Positions 8,075 through 19,275 of a DNA stretch of 64,000 bases are shown here, piece by piece. Below the pieces are notes generated by a model. It was not told the origin of the DNA. It worked only from the letters and a program-made list of their open reading frames with translations, and searched no databases. Position 1 is the stretch's first letter. Each line of letters begins with the position of its first letter. The position numbers and the translations under genes are program-made. This DNA is from an uncultured Roseibium sp. (lineage in GTDB: Bacteria > Pseudomonadota > Alphaproteobacteria > Rhizobiales > Stappiaceae): positions 186,001-250,000 of the forward strand of contig NZ_CANMFD010000004.1 in NCBI RefSeq assembly GCF_947496995.1, read 5' to 3'.

Positions 8075-9579
8075 ATTGGCACCCTGAGATTCCCGAAGGC
8101 AAAGGTCCGCTTTACATCCGTCTGGCGGACAGGATTGCCGACGACATCGCCACCGGCGCGCTGTCCGCGGGCGCAAAACTCCCGCCGCAGCGCGATCTTG
8201 CCTATGACCTCGGCGTCACCGTCGGCACCATAGGCCGGGCCTACGCCGTGATCCGCCAGCAGGGGCTGGTGAGCGGAGAAGTCGGTCGCGGCACCTTCGT
8301 CCTCGGCAGCAGGGACGCCGCTCCGCTTCAGGAATACGGCAAACCCGACATCGGCCTCGGCGTCCAGCTGGTTGCCGACACCCGTGGGGCAGCAAACGAG
8401 TCCCCTTCCTGGGTGCGGGAGGCCACTTCCGTTCCGAAGGATACCGCTTTTGCCGGCACACGGATTTCCGTGCCTGCCCCCGGTGCCATTCGCTTCGACA
8501 GTACATCGGCCCCTGAAATCGGTCAGGCGGAGATCATCGGCCGGCTGACATCGGACATCACCCGCGACCACCCGCATGAAATCTCCAGTTATACGCGCGA
8601 CGTGCCGGACAGCTGGCGCAAGGCGGGCCGGAAATGGCTGGCGCGCAGCGGCTGGGAGCCATCGGAAGGCAGTATCGTGCCGGCCACCGGCGCACAGGCG
8701 GCGATCATGGCGATCATCGCGGCAACCACCGCTCCGGGCGACCAGATCGCCTTCGAGGAACTCACCTACAGTTCGATCTCCCGCGGCGGCGCCCTGATGG
8801 GTCGGCGGCCCGTCGAGGTCGCGCGGGATGACGAAGGCCCGCTTCCCGAAGACCTGGAGCGCGTCTGCGCGCAAAAACATCCCAAGGTCCTGTTCGTGAT
8901 GCCGACCATGCACAATCCGACATTGGGCCTTATGGGCGAGGCCCGGCGCCGGGACATCGCGGCAATCGCCCGGCAGAACAATCTCTGGATCATCGAGGAC
9001 GAGGTCTATGGCTCCTTGCGGCAAACATCCCTGCCGCCGCTGGCCGCGCTGGCGCCGGACCGGACCTTCCATGTCGGCTCCCTGTCCAAATCGGTGACCG
9101 CCGGCGTGCGCGGCGGCTGGGTCTCCAGCCCCTTGTCCCACGCACAGCGGATCTATACGGCGCACAAGATGCTGACCGGCGGCATATCGTTCCTCCTGTC
9201 CGAACTGTCCGCCCGCCTGATCCTGTCCGGTGCGGCCGATTCCATTCGCGAAAAAATTCTCGCGGAGATTGCCGCCCGCCATGCTCTCGTCAGACAGCAT
9301 CTCGGCAGCTACGAGCTGGAAGCGGCTCCCGACGCCCCGTTCCTGTGGCTGAAGGTTCCCGAGCCCTGGCTTTCGGGCACCTTCAAGGCCGCCGCTGCAA
9401 GCGCAAATGTGCTGGTCGACGACGAGGACGAGTTCAAGACCGGCCGCTCCGGCAAGGTCTACCACCGGGTCCGGATCGGCGTCACCAACCCGCTCACCCG
9501 CGAGGAAACCTCCGAGGGCCTTCAGGTCGTCCGCAATATCATGGAAGACAGCGGCGCCTGTTACGACAGTTTCGAGTGA
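8068..9579 (+). CDS. MocR-type PLP-dependent transcriptional regulator
   Basis: A 503-residue fusion. Residues 10-80 form a GntR winged helix (P-L-Y-I-R-L-A-D-R-I-A-D-D-I-A-T-G, then P-P-Q-R-D-L-A-Y-D-L-G-V-T-V-G-T-I-G-R-A-Y). Residues about 150-500 form a fold-type I aminotransferase domain; the PLP lysine is in G-S-L-S-K-S-V-T-A-G-V-R-G-G-W near 340, and E-D-E-V-Y-G near 310 holds the cofactor aspartate/glutamate region. MocR proteins use PLP as a sensor for amino acids or vitamers. It is divergent from the DUF1127 gene. The effector is not evident. Confidence 0.9.
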   Translation: MTNWHPEIPEGKGPLYIRLADRIADDIATGALSAGAKLPPQRDLAYDLGVTVGTIGRAYAVIRQQGLVSGEVGRGTFVLGSRDAAPLQEYGKPDIGLGVQLVADTRGAANESPSWVREATSVPKDTAFAGTRISVPAPGAIRFDSTSAPEIGQAEIIGRLTSDITRDHPHEISSYTRDVPDSWRKAGRKWLARSGWEPSEGSIVPATGAQAAIMAIIAATTAPGDQIAFEELTYSSISRGGALMGRRPVEVARDDEGPLPEDLERVCAQKHPKVLFVMPTMHNPTLGLMGEARRRDIAAIARQNNLWIIEDEVYGSLRQTSLPPLAALAPDRTFHVGSLSKSVTAGVRGGWVSSPLSHAQRIYTAHKMLTGGISFLLSELSARLILSGAADSIREKILAEIAARHALVRQHLGSYELEAAPDAPFLWLKVPEPWLSGTFKAAAASANVLVDDEDEFKTGRSGKVYHRVRIGVTNPLTREETSEGLQVVRNIMEDSGACYDSFE

Positions 9580-9686
9580 GGCGTTCGGTGCGCCCGGCTA
9601 CAAATAAAGCCCGCGCCGCTACGTACCCATTGTGAGGCGGAAACGGACGCACCATATGCTGCGAACCTGCTTCCCGGACCCCGCAA

Positions 9687-10652
9687 ATGACCCTCTTTGA
9701 AATTCTGCTCGGACTTGTGCTTCTGGTTGCCGGCGGCGACCTTCTCGTGCGCGGTTCGGTCGGCCTTGCGCAACGCTTCGGCATGTCCGAACTGCTGATC
9801 GGCCTCGTCCTTGTCGGCTTCGGCACCTCCACGCCGGAACTGCTGACCAGTATCCTTGCCGCCCTGAACGGCTCTCCCGGCATTGCCGTCGGCAATGTCG
9901 CCGGCTCCAATATCGCCAACATCCTGCTCATACTCGGCCTGACCGCCGTGATCTGCCCCCTGCGGGTCGAACCATCGGCCCTGATGCGCGACGGCCCCGC
10001 CAACCTGCTCGCCGCCATGGCCTTTGCCGGGCTGGCGCTCACCGGCCTGATCAGCCGCGAAGCAGGCCTTGCCCTGATGGCCGCGCTTGCCGTCTATCTC
10101 GTCCTCACCTACCGCATGGAAAAGGGCCGGCACACGCCTTCGGCGGACCTGCACCGGGGCGAGGCCGAACTGATCGTTCCCAGCCCTCAGGCAACCAACC
10201 TTGCGCTCAACCTGGTCATGGCCATCGGCGGTCTCGCCATGATCCTGGGCGGAGCGCACTTTCTCGTCTCCGGTGCCATCACCCTGGCCAAGGCTGCCGG
10301 TGTCAGCGATGCCGTGATCGGTGTGACCATCGTCGCCGTCGGCACCTCCCTGCCCGAACTCGTCACCTCCGTCATTGCCGCCCTCAAGCGCCAGACCGAC
10401 ATTGCGCTTGGCAATATCCTCGGCTCGAACCTGTTCAACATTCTCGGCATTCTGGGTGTGACCGCGGCCATGGCCCCGCTGCCGATCCCGCCGGAGATCA
10501 TGCGGCTGGATATCTGGGTGCTGCTGGCGGCCACGGTGATTCTTCTGGTCTTCGCCATGACCGGACGGCGCATCTGCCGACGCGAAGGCGCGGCCATGCT
10601 GCTGGCCTATGGCGGCTATACAGCGGTGATTCTGGCAATCGCCCTTGGATGA
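9687..10652 (+). CDS. Calcium/sodium antiporter (CaCA family, YrbG-like)
   Basis: A 321-residue inner-membrane cation exchanger with about ten hydrophobic helices. The two inverted alpha repeats are explicit: G-F-G-T-S-T-P-E-L-L-T-S near residue 45 with G-N-V-A-G-S-N-I-A-N-I, and A-V-G-T-S-L-P-E-L-V-T-S near 215 with G-N-I-L-G-S-N-L-F-N-I. The paired GTS(L/T)PE glutamates coordinate Ca2+. It probably exports Ca2+ in exchange for Na+ or H+. It lies between MocR and purL, in the same direction as both, with no clear operon partner. Confidence 0.93.
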   Translation: MTLFEILLGLVLLVAGGDLLVRGSVGLAQRFGMSELLIGLVLVGFGTSTPELLTSILAALNGSPGIAVGNVAGSNIANILLILGLTAVICPLRVEPSALMRDGPANLLAAMAFAGLALTGLISREAGLALMAALAVYLVLTYRMEKGRHTPSADLHRGEAELIVPSPQATNLALNLVMAIGGLAMILGGAHFLVSGAITLAKAAGVSDAVIGVTIVAVGTSLPELVTSVIAALKRQTDIALGNILGSNLFNILGILGVTAAMAPLPIPPEIMRLDIWVLLAATVILLVFAMTGRRICRREGAAMLLAYGGYTAVILAIALG

Positions 10653-10781
10653 GCGGACCGTTTGTGGATTTTCTTTATCCGGCAAGTCTCCCCATTCGCC
10701 GGACAATCTGCTAAATGGCGGCATCACTGCCTGCCTGCGCCCGCCCGGACCGACCAAAGCGGCCAAGAACACTGGAACGAC

Positions 10782-12980
<2,199 letters not shown>

Positions 12981-13025
12981 ACGGCCTGGCCCTTCAGGAA
13001 CTTTTCAAAAAAGGACGGACGCACG

Positions 13026-13259
13026 ATGCCAATGAACGCGAATGAGATCGAAACCCTGATCAAGGAGGCGCTGCCCGACGCTCAGGTGGAGATCCGTGAT
13101 CTGGCTGGTGATGGCGACCACTACGCGGCAAATGTCATCTCGGAAACATTCCGGGGCAAGAGCCGCGTCCAGCAGCACCAGCTGGTTTATGAAGCCCTGA
13201 AAGGCAATATGGGCGGCGCGTTACACGCCCTCGCCCTGCAGACAAAAGCTCCGGACTGA
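13026..13259 (+). CDS. BolA family protein
   Basis: A 77-residue BolA protein of the short (IbaG/BolA2-like) type. The conserved H-Y-A-A-N-V-I-S-E-T-F-R-G-K near residue 36 and V-Q-Q-H-Q-L-V-Y-E-A-L near 52 form the core, including the C-terminal-side His used in [2Fe-2S] binding with monothiol glutaredoxins. The neighbouring grxD two genes on is the expected partner, so it probably takes part in Fe-S cluster transfer or iron sensing. It starts 45 bases after purL and is likely co-transcribed with it. Confidence 0.92.
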   Translation: MPMNANEIETLIKEALPDAQVEIRDLAGDGDHYAANVISETFRGKSRVQQHQLVYEALKGNMGGALHALALQTKAPD

Positions 13260-13277
13260 TCCGGACGGAAACGGAAC

Positions 13278-13418
13278 ATGGTCTGGCTTGCTCTTGTCGC
13301 GACACTCCTGGTCCTTCTGATCATGGAATTTCGGATATGGCGAGCCGCTTCCAAACTGCTATATAGCGCCGCATGCACGCTTAAAGCGGCGGCCAAACAC
13401 AAGGACATACGCTCATGA
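13278..13418 (+). CDS. Possible small membrane protein overlapping grxD (46 aa)
   Basis: An ATG at 13278 opens a 46-codon frame that ends in a TGA at 13416-13418, overlapping the grxD ATG at 13415 (ATGA). The product starts with a hydrophobic helix ([16 protein letters not shown], residues 1-16) followed by a basic tail with R, K and H. The exact overlap and the 18-base gap from bolA suggest translational coupling in a bolA-orf-grxD unit. No family is recognised. The frame could be coincidental, because the ribosome-binding site is weak. Confidence 0.45.
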   Translation: MVWLALVATLLVLLIMEFRIWRAASKLLYSAACTLKAAAKHKDIRS

Positions 13419-13747
13419 GCATTCAGGACTGGATCAAGAACGAAGTCGACAGCAACGACGTCGTGCTGTTCATGAAAGGCACCCCGAACTTCCCGCAGTG
13501 CGGTTTTTCCGGTCAGGTCGTGCAGATCCTCGACTATGTCGGCAGCCCGTACAAAGGCATCAACGTGCTTGAGGACGACGAACTGCGCTCGGGCATCAAG
13601 GAATTCTCCAACTGGCCGACCATTCCACAGCTCTACGTAAAGGGCGAATTCGTCGGCGGTTGCGACATCATCCGTGAAATGTTCCAGAACCAGGAACTCC
13701 AGGGCCTGTTCACCGAAAAGGGTGTCGAGACCAAACAGTCCGCCTGA
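13415..13747 (+). CDS. grxD: Monothiol glutaredoxin Grx4-type
   Basis: A 110-residue monothiol glutaredoxin. The active site C-G-F-S begins at Cys29 in F-P-Q-C-G-F-S-G-Q, with the glutathione-binding segments W-P-T-I-P-Q-L-Y near residue 68 and G-G-C-D-I near 84. Such proteins bind a bridging [2Fe-2S] cluster with glutathione and hand it to apo-proteins, often as a heterodimer with BolA. The nearby bolA supports that role. The C-terminal tail has no extra domain. Confidence 0.96.
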   Translation: MSIQDWIKNEVDSNDVVLFMKGTPNFPQCGFSGQVVQILDYVGSPYKGINVLEDDELRSGIKEFSNWPTIPQLYVKGEFVGGCDIIREMFQNQELQGLFTEKGVETKQSA

Positions 13748-13774
13748 GCGGACTCACTATCTCGGCTTCCGCAG

Positions 13775-13970
13775 CTCTGTTGAGCGCAGTGCTGATTTTG
13801 GAACCGCTCATTCATTGAAATCACTCAGTCGTTGCAGGACTTGACCCTGCAATCCATGCCGCGGCATGTGACCAGGTCAGGCCGCGGTCCGCAGCAACGG
13901 GTCTGCGTGGATGCCATGGTCGAGCCATGGATTGCAGGGTCAAGGGCATGACAAAGAAGAAGTGTTCTCA
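13775..13970. repeat. Interspersed repeat, copy A
   Basis: The roughly 500-base gap from 13748 to 14252 holds no supported gene. It contains a repeat unit that reappears in inverted orientation around the IS element (33861-33979 plus 35260-35320). Shared blocks are CTCTGTTGAGCGCAGTGCTGA at the start, then TGCAGG(A/G)CTTG(A)CCCTGCAATCCATGCCG, then GCGTGGATGCCATGGTC, and AAGAAGAA near the end. The inner part is rich in palindromes (ATCCATG/CATGGAT, GCAGGGTCAAG). Probably a dispersed intergenic element of this genome. Confidence 0.7.
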
Positions 13971-14252
13971 GGGGATGCAATGAAGGACGGCGGCTTACAC
14001 CAAGTAACCGCTACGTCACCTGAACCCGTGGATTTTCCGATCAACGCACAGCTCCCGGCTGCCTTTATCCAATGTTGTCTCGATTCGAATCCGGCGGAAT
14101 TTGGGCGTGCACTCGGCAAATTCTGCCGAATCATCTAAACTGAACGTAAGGTGAATGCGGATTTCAGGGCGAGTACAGGTGCGTTCCGCCATTCTCCGTC
14201 CATATCGAAAGGCCCTTCTGAAACCAGCGGGCCGGGAATGGGACCGGGGACG

Positions 14253-14534
14253 ATGAACAAGAAAACGATTGCAGCCACCTCTACCTTCGCTCTGATCCTC
14301 GCCGGAATCGGATTTGCCGTGTCCGGCAGCTTTGACGCCGAGCGCGAACTCCGCCGCGTCGATTGCCGCGCCATCACCATGTTCACACCGGCCCACAACA
14401 AACCCGCCGAGGACCTTTGCGCCAATTATGGCGGCGTGGCCCTGAAGGACGCCGAGCCCAGCAAGCAGGGCCTGGTCATCCTGGTCCGCAACCAGCCGAT
14501 GGGCGGCTTCGACGGTGACAAGGCGCTGCGCTAA
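14253..14534 (+). CDS. Hypothetical exported or membrane-anchored protein
   Basis: A 93-residue protein with an N-terminal hydrophobic segment (M-N-K-K-T-I-A-A-T-S-T-F-A-L-I-L-A-G-I-G-F-A) resembling a signal peptide or anchor, then a short domain with two cysteines (V-D-C-R-A-I and L-C-A-N-Y). No family is recognised. The ATG at 14253 follows CGGGGA; a further in-frame ATG lies at 14238. It converges with the aldehyde dehydrogenase gene. The two cysteines might form a disulfide outside the membrane. Confidence 0.6.
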   Translation: MNKKTIAATSTFALILAGIGFAVSGSFDAERELRRVDCRAITMFTPAHNKPAEDLCANYGGVALKDAEPSKQGLVILVRNQPMGGFDGDKALR

Positions 14535-14564
14535 CGGCTTGACGGGCCTTTCGGCCGGATCCCC

Positions 14565-15989
14565 TCACCCGGTGATCGCTTTCAACTCCAGGAAATCCAT
14601 CAATCCGAATTCGCCGTATTCACGGCCGTTTCCTGATTGCTTGTAGCCGCCGAAGGGCACGTCCCAGTCGGGGCCGGCGCCGTTGATATAGACACTGCCG
14701 GCGCGCAGTTTGCGCGAGACGCGTTTCGCCCGGTCAGAATCGCCGGTCTGGAGATAGGCGGCAAGGCCGTAGGGCGTGTCGTTGGCGATACGGATGGCGT
14801 CCTCCTCTGAATCGAAGGGGATCATCACCAGAACCGGGCCGAAAATCTCGTTGCGGGCAATGGACATGTCGTTATCGACATCGGCAAAGACCGTCGGTTT
14901 CACGTAATAGCCGGCTTCGAAGCCGTCCGGCTTGCCGGGACCGCCGGCGACCAGACGGGCACCGTCGGCCATGCCGCGCTCGATATGGCCCTGGATCTTC
15001 TCATACTGCAGTTCGCTGATCACCGGGCCGATATGATCGCCCTCCTCCGCCGGATCGCCGACCTTGACGCCCGCCGCAACCCCGGCCGCAAGATCCACCG
15101 CCTCCGCGTAGACGCTGCGCTCCACGAGCAGGCGCGTCGGTGCATCGCAGGACTGGCCGGTGTTGGAAAAACAGCTTTCGACCGAAAAACGGACCGCCTC
15201 TTCCAGATCCGCATCTGCGAATAGCAGGTTGGGCGACTTGCCGCCAAGCTCCAGCGCCACCCGCTTGACGCTCACCGCTGCGTTCTGCGTTACCGAGACG
15301 CCCGCCCGCGTCGAGCCGGTAAACGACATCATGTCGATATCCGCATGCTGCGCCATCGCCGTGCCGACACCGGCCCCGTCGCCGTTCACCAGATTGAAGA
15401 CACCTGCCGGGCAACCGGCTTCATCAAGGATCTCCGCAAAGAGAAGCGCTGACAGCGGCGCGATTTCGCTCGGCTTCAGGACTGCCGTACAGCCGGCGGC
15501 CAGAGCCGGAGCGACCTTGGCGGCGATCTGGTTGATCGGCCAGTTCCATGGCGTGATCAGGCCGCAGACGCCGACCGGCTCGTGCCGGAGCAGGCTGCCG
15601 CCGCGCGGGCTCGGAAATTCGAAACTGTGATCCCTGAGAGCTTCCAGCGTCGCCTGCAGATGGCCGGTCCCGGCCGGTGTCTGCTGCTCGCGCGCGAAAG
15701 TCACCGGCGCGCCCATTTCCAGCCGGATCGCTTCGTTCATCTCGTCGGAGCGACGCTCGTAAACAGCGATGATCCGCTCCAGCAGCGCGGCGCGCTCCTC
15801 GACACTCGCCTCGCCCCAGGTTTCGAATGCGGTCCGGGCCGCCCCCACAGCCCTGTCGACATCGGCGGCCGTTCCCAGGGATATGACCGCGACGGGCTGC
15901 TCGGTTGCCGGGTTGATGACCTTCAGATCGTTCGGCACGACCGGTTCGACCCAGTCACCACCGATATAGAATTGCCGTTTTTCGATCAT
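14565..15989 (-). CDS. Aldehyde dehydrogenase family protein
   Basis: A 474-residue NAD(P)+-dependent aldehyde dehydrogenase. The Rossmann loop F-T-G-S-T-R-A-G is near residue 223, the general base Glu247 lies in L-E-L-G-G-K-S-P-N, and the nucleophile Cys281 is in N-T-G-Q-S-C-D-A. The C-terminal G-P-V-L-V and F-G-G-Y-K-Q-S-G-N-G-R-E segments are normal. The natural substrate is not clear. Its ATG overlaps the stop of the upstream beta-hydroxyacid dehydrogenase by 4 bases, so both are probably made together for sequential oxidation of one alcohol/aldehyde or acid substrate. Confidence 0.93.
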   Translation of the reverse strand: MIEKRQFYIGGDWVEPVVPNDLKVINPATEQPVAVISLGTAADVDRAVGAARTAFETWGEASVEERAALLERIIAVYERRSDEMNEAIRLEMGAPVTFAREQQTPAGTGHLQATLEALRDHSFEFPSPRGGSLLRHEPVGVCGLITPWNWPINQIAAKVAPALAAGCTAVLKPSEIAPLSALLFAEILDEAGCPAGVFNLVNGDGAGVGTAMAQHADIDMMSFTGSTRAGVSVTQNAAVSVKRVALELGGKSPNLLFADADLEEAVRFSVESCFSNTGQSCDAPTRLLVERSVYAEAVDLAAGVAAGVKVGDPAEEGDHIGPVISELQYEKIQGHIERGMADGARLVAGGPGKPDGFEAGYYVKPTVFADVDNDMSIARNEIFGPVLVMIPFDSEEDAIRIANDTPYGLAAYLQTGDSDRAKRVSRKLRAGSVYINGAGPDWDVPFGGYKQSGNGREYGEFGLMDFLELKAITG

Positions 15990-16981
15990 CGTCCCACCGC
16001 TTCCAGTCTGTCCTGAACTCTCTGTTCGCCGCGTTTCGGCACCACTTCATATCCGGCTTCTTCGGGCTCGTCGTCAACCATCTCCGCCGGAAAACCCGGT
16101 GCCAGCACCTCAAGGCCGGTCGCCTGCTCCAGCCGCTTGATGATGTTGGGCGAGAGTTCACGCGGCCCGAAGCGGGCAATCCCGTCGGCAAAGATTTGGT
16201 TGAGAAGCGGCGAGAGTTCCAGCGGCACCTCATGGGCTTCGGCGATCTTCTGAAACAGGCCGATGTCCTTGGCGACAAGGTCCATGGTGAAGGAGATATC
16301 CCGCGATCCGTTGAGGATCACCTGGCTTTCGGTCTCGTGGACGAAAGAATTGCCCGACGAAATCCGGATCGCTTCATAAGCGGTTGCCATGTCCATGCCC
16401 GCCGCCTTGCAGGTCACAAGCGCTTCGGCAAGCGACACCAGATTGGCGGTCGCCAGATAGTTCGTCACCACCTTCAGCACCGATGCCGAGCCGATCTCGC
16501 CGGTGTGCAACACCCTGCGGCCGAGGACCGTCAGGAACGGCAGGGCTTTCTCGAAGGTCGCCCTTGTACAGCCGGCGAAGATAGCGATATTGCCGGTCGC
16601 CGCGCGGTGACAGCCGCCGGACACCGGGCATTCGATCGCCTCGGCACCCGTCGCGATGACGCGCTCCGCAAGCCGCTTGATCTCGCCGGCATCCGTGGTC
16701 GACATCTCCGCCCAGATGCGGCCGGGCCCGATGCCTTCCAGAATCCCGTCCGGCCCCTCGACCACCGAAGCGCAGGCGGCCGGGCTCGGCAGGCAGGTGA
16801 TGACAACATCGCAGGTCTCCGCCAGTTGCTTCGGGCTTGTTCCACGCTCCGCCCCCATGGCTACAAAAGTCTCGACCAGTTCCTGATCAAGGTCATGAAC
16901 GGTCAACTCAAAACCGTTGCGCAGAATACTTCCGGCAAGTTTGCCGCCGACATTTCCCAGACCGATGAACCCGACACGCAT
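15986..16981 (-). CDS. NAD(P)-dependent beta-hydroxyacid dehydrogenase family protein
   Basis: A 331-residue member of the 3-hydroxyisobutyrate/6-phosphogluconate dehydrogenase family. The N-terminal Rossmann motif is V-G-F-I-G-L-G-N-V-G-G-K-L-A. The substrate-binding P-V-S-G-G-C is near residue 122, and the catalytic Lys lies in L-K-V-V-T-N-Y near 170. An extension of about 40 residues follows the usual family end. The ATG at 16981 starts the dinucleotide fold directly; a further ATG at 17020 would add 13 residues without conservation. It forms a two-gene unit with the aldehyde dehydrogenase, divergent from a LysR gene. Confidence 0.88.
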   Translation of the reverse strand: MRVGFIGLGNVGGKLAGSILRNGFELTVHDLDQELVETFVAMGAERGTSPKQLAETCDVVITCLPSPAACASVVEGPDGILEGIGPGRIWAEMSTTDAGEIKRLAERVIATGAEAIECPVSGGCHRAATGNIAIFAGCTRATFEKALPFLTVLGRRVLHTGEIGSASVLKVVTNYLATANLVSLAEALVTCKAAGMDMATAYEAIRISSGNSFVHETESQVILNGSRDISFTMDLVAKDIGLFQKIAEAHEVPLELSPLLNQIFADGIARFGPRELSPNIIKRLEQATGLEVLAPGFPAEMVDDEPEEAGYEVVPKRGEQRVQDRLEAVGR

Positions 16982-17054
16982 GGAGAGCGCCTTTCCTGAA
17001 TGAGGATAAAGAAGGCCCAAGTCTGCGTCTCGTCAAAGCCGAAGAGAAACGATA

Positions 17055-17070
17055 TAATCAGATGCGATTA
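17055..17070. promoter_or_regulatory. Likely LysR-type operator
   Basis: TAATC (17055-17059), six bases, GATTA (17066-17070) is a perfect 5-bp dyad in the 116-base gap between the divergent dehydrogenase operon and the LysR gene. The location fits a LysR binding site serving both directions. Confidence 0.45.
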
Positions 17071-17097
17071 CACGAAATTTTTTATGAATGGATCGCA

Positions 17098-17973
17098 ATG
17101 AAGTCGCTTCCAAATCTTCTCTGGCTGCGGAGCTTCGAAGCGGCCAGCCGCCTGGGCAGTTTCACCGCGGCAGGAGGCGAACTCGGGCTGACGCAGGCCG
17201 CCGTCAGCACTCACATCAGCGCGCTGGAAACCCAGCTCGGTCATCAGCTCTTTGAACGCACCACCCGCAAGGTGGACCTGACGGCCAGCGGCCGGGCCTA
17301 TCTGCCCTCCGTGCGCAAGGCTCTTCAGGATCTGGCGCTGTCGACGGAAGGGCTGTTCGGCAATCGCACGGCCGGAACCGTGACGATCCGCGCGCCGATC
17401 TCAGAAGCCGCGCTGATCATTGCGCCCGCGCTGGCTGACTTCCAGCTCCGGCACCCGGAACTCCGGATCCGGCTGCTCTCGGCCATCTGGGCGGATACGG
17501 TTCTGGAAAGCGGCATCGACATCGAAATCCGCCTGGGCACCGGCTCCTGGCCGGGCGCGCATGCGGAACCTCTGGGCACCGAGGTTGTCGTGCCGGTCTG
17601 TGCGCCGGACCTTGCGGCGGCGATCCGGAACCCGCGCCAGCTGCTGGAGCACCCGCGCATTCACATCCTCGGGTTCGACGATCACTGGCCACGGTTTTTC
17701 GAAACCACCGGCCTGCCCGACCAAGCCATACAGTCAGGCGTTACGGTCGACACCTCGCTGGCCGCAGTTGAACTCGCGGCAGCGCGCGGCGGCACCGCCC
17801 TCCTGCTTGGAAAGATCGCATTGAGGCTGACGGAAACCGGCCGGCTTGCCAGTCCGTTGGACCTCGAAATCCCCTCCATGCAGACGCATTTTCTCCTGAT
17901 GCGGGACAATGCCCCCGCTCCGAAAGCGGCAACAGGAATGGTGGAGGCCTGGCTCAGGGACTTGTTTGCGTGA
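17098..17973 (+). CDS. LysR family regulator (GcvA-like)
   Basis: A 291-residue regulator. The N-terminal HTH reads W-L-R-S-F-E-A-A-S-R-L-G-S-F-T-A-A-G-G-E-L-G-L-T-Q-A-A-V-S, followed by the linker helix and a periplasmic-binding-like effector domain (about 90-290). The sequence style (L-P-N-L-L-W-L-R-S-F) matches the GcvA-like branch. The ATG at 17098 is preferred because it is the usual distance before the HTH. It probably controls the divergent beta-hydroxyacid/aldehyde dehydrogenase pair. The effector is unknown. Confidence 0.88.
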   Translation: MKSLPNLLWLRSFEAASRLGSFTAAGGELGLTQAAVSTHISALETQLGHQLFERTTRKVDLTASGRAYLPSVRKALQDLALSTEGLFGNRTAGTVTIRAPISEAALIIAPALADFQLRHPELRIRLLSAIWADTVLESGIDIEIRLGTGSWPGAHAEPLGTEVVVPVCAPDLAAAIRNPRQLLEHPRIHILGFDDHWPRFFETTGLPDQAIQSGVTVDTSLAAVELAAARGGTALLLGKIALRLTETGRLASPLDLEIPSMQTHFLLMRDNAPAPKAATGMVEAWLRDLFA

Positions 17974-18018
17974 GTGGCCGGCGTCGCGAAGGTCACATGA
18001 GAATTTCGTTATCGCAGT

Positions 18019-18082
18019 CCCGGCCTTGAGCCGGGACCCGCATGTAATCCCCCAAAAAGGTCCCGGCTCAAGGCCGGGACGG
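18019..18082. repeat. Intergenic palindrome between convergent genes
   Basis: GTCCCGGCCTTGAGCCGGGACC (18019-18040) and its exact reverse complement (18061-18082) flank a 20-base spacer. Each arm is itself a hairpin. It lies between the convergent LysR and ttcA genes and may stop transcription in both directions. The form also resembles dispersed palindromic repeats of alphaproteobacteria. Confidence 0.75.
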
Positions 18083-18102
18083 CGCGGCGCGGGGAAAAGA
18101 GA

Positions 18103-19044
18103 TCACTCCGCCGCGAACAGCTTCGCGGTCATGGCAAGGCTCGCCCCGCAGGGTTCTTCAGCTTCGCCTTCGTCCGGGACTTCTTCCCCGTCTGCCGGAC
18201 GCAGATTGACGAAATCGTAGAGCGACCGGTCGAGCAGATGGGACGGCCGCGAGTTGCCCAGCGCCCGGGCCATGATGCCGAGCCGGCCGGGCGTCTCCTT
18301 TTCCCAGGTCTGCAGCAGACGCTTGACTTCGTCGCGCTGCAGCCCGTCCTGCGAGCCGCAAAGATTGCAGGGAATGATCGGGAAACGCATGCCTGTGGCG
18401 AACCTGGCGATATCGTTTTCCGCAGCATAAGCGAGCGGACGCAGCACCAGGAGATCGCCCTCGTCATTGATCAGTTTCGGCGGCATGGAGGCCAGGCGCC
18501 CGCCATGGAAGAGATTCATGAAGAACGTCTCCAGAATGTCCTCGCGGTGATGGCCGAGCACGATCGCCTCGCAGCCCTGTTCGCGCGCCACCCGGTACAA
18601 TATCCCGCGCCGCAGACGCGAGCACAGCGAACAATAGGTGCGGTGTGCCGGGATCTTTTCGGTGACGACGGAATAGGTATCTTGACGCACGATGACATGC
18701 TTGATGCCGTTTTCCTCGAAGAACTCCGGCAGGACATGCGCCGGGAACCCCGGCTGCGCCTGATCGAGATTGCAGGCGATCAGCTCCACCGGAAGCAACC
18801 CGCGCCATTGCAGCTCGACCAGCACCGCCAGCAGCGTGTAACTGTCCTTGCCGCCGGACAGGCAAACGAGCCACTTCGGCCGGTTTTCTTCCGAAGCACT
18901 CTCCGGCAGCATGCCGAAATCGCCGATGGCTTCCCGCACCTGCCTGAGCAGCCGCTTGCGCAACTTCTTGAACTCCACGCTGGACGGCGCATTTCTCAAG
19001 AGCGCGGGCACATCGATGGCGGAGCTGTCTGCAATGTCGTTCAT
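18103..19044 (-). CDS. ttcA: tRNA 2-thiocytidine synthetase TtcA
   Basis: A 313-residue PP-loop enzyme that makes 2-thiocytidine at position 32 of tRNA. The ATP-binding S-G-G-K-D-S is at residues 63-68. C-S-L-C (Cys138, Cys141) and C-N-L-C (Cys226, Cys229) supply the Fe-S cluster and catalytic cysteines. The ATG at 19044 is chosen; an alternative ATG at 19092 would add 16 residues, and neither has a strong ribosome-binding site. The last 30 residues are acidic and variable. It stands alone, convergent with the LysR gene. Confidence 0.93.
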   Translation of the reverse strand: MNDIADSSAIDVPALLRNAPSSVEFKKLRKRLLRQVREAIGDFGMLPESASEENRPKWLVCLSGGKDSYTLLAVLVELQWRGLLPVELIACNLDQAQPGFPAHVLPEFFEENGIKHVIVRQDTYSVVTEKIPAHRTYCSLCSRLRRGILYRVAREQGCEAIVLGHHREDILETFFMNLFHGGRLASMPPKLINDEGDLLVLRPLAYAAENDIARFATGMRFPIIPCNLCGSQDGLQRDEVKRLLQTWEKETPGRLGIMARALGNSRPSHLLDRSLYDFVNLRPADGEEVPDEGEAEEPCGASLAMTAKLFAAE

Positions 19045-19275
19045 GGTCGAGGCTCGGCGGCTTTGCGGGGTGTCCGGTGGTGTTGCTGACATAGCGGATC
19101 GGGCACATGGGGAAAAGCGAAAAGCAATTCTGGCGAAAAACACCGGCGCAGATCCCCGGATACGAAAGTCCGCGCGTCGCGCGATGGCCTCAAACCACAA
19201 CACGGACCACTGGCCCCATGGACCGAACTTTGGCACAGTCGCCGCCGGTCAGCACACGGTCGGGAGATCCGGAAA

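Noticed and set aside
14080..14110. TTCGAATCC string resembling a tRNA T-loop
   Set aside because: No paired acceptor or anticodon stem could be laid out around it.
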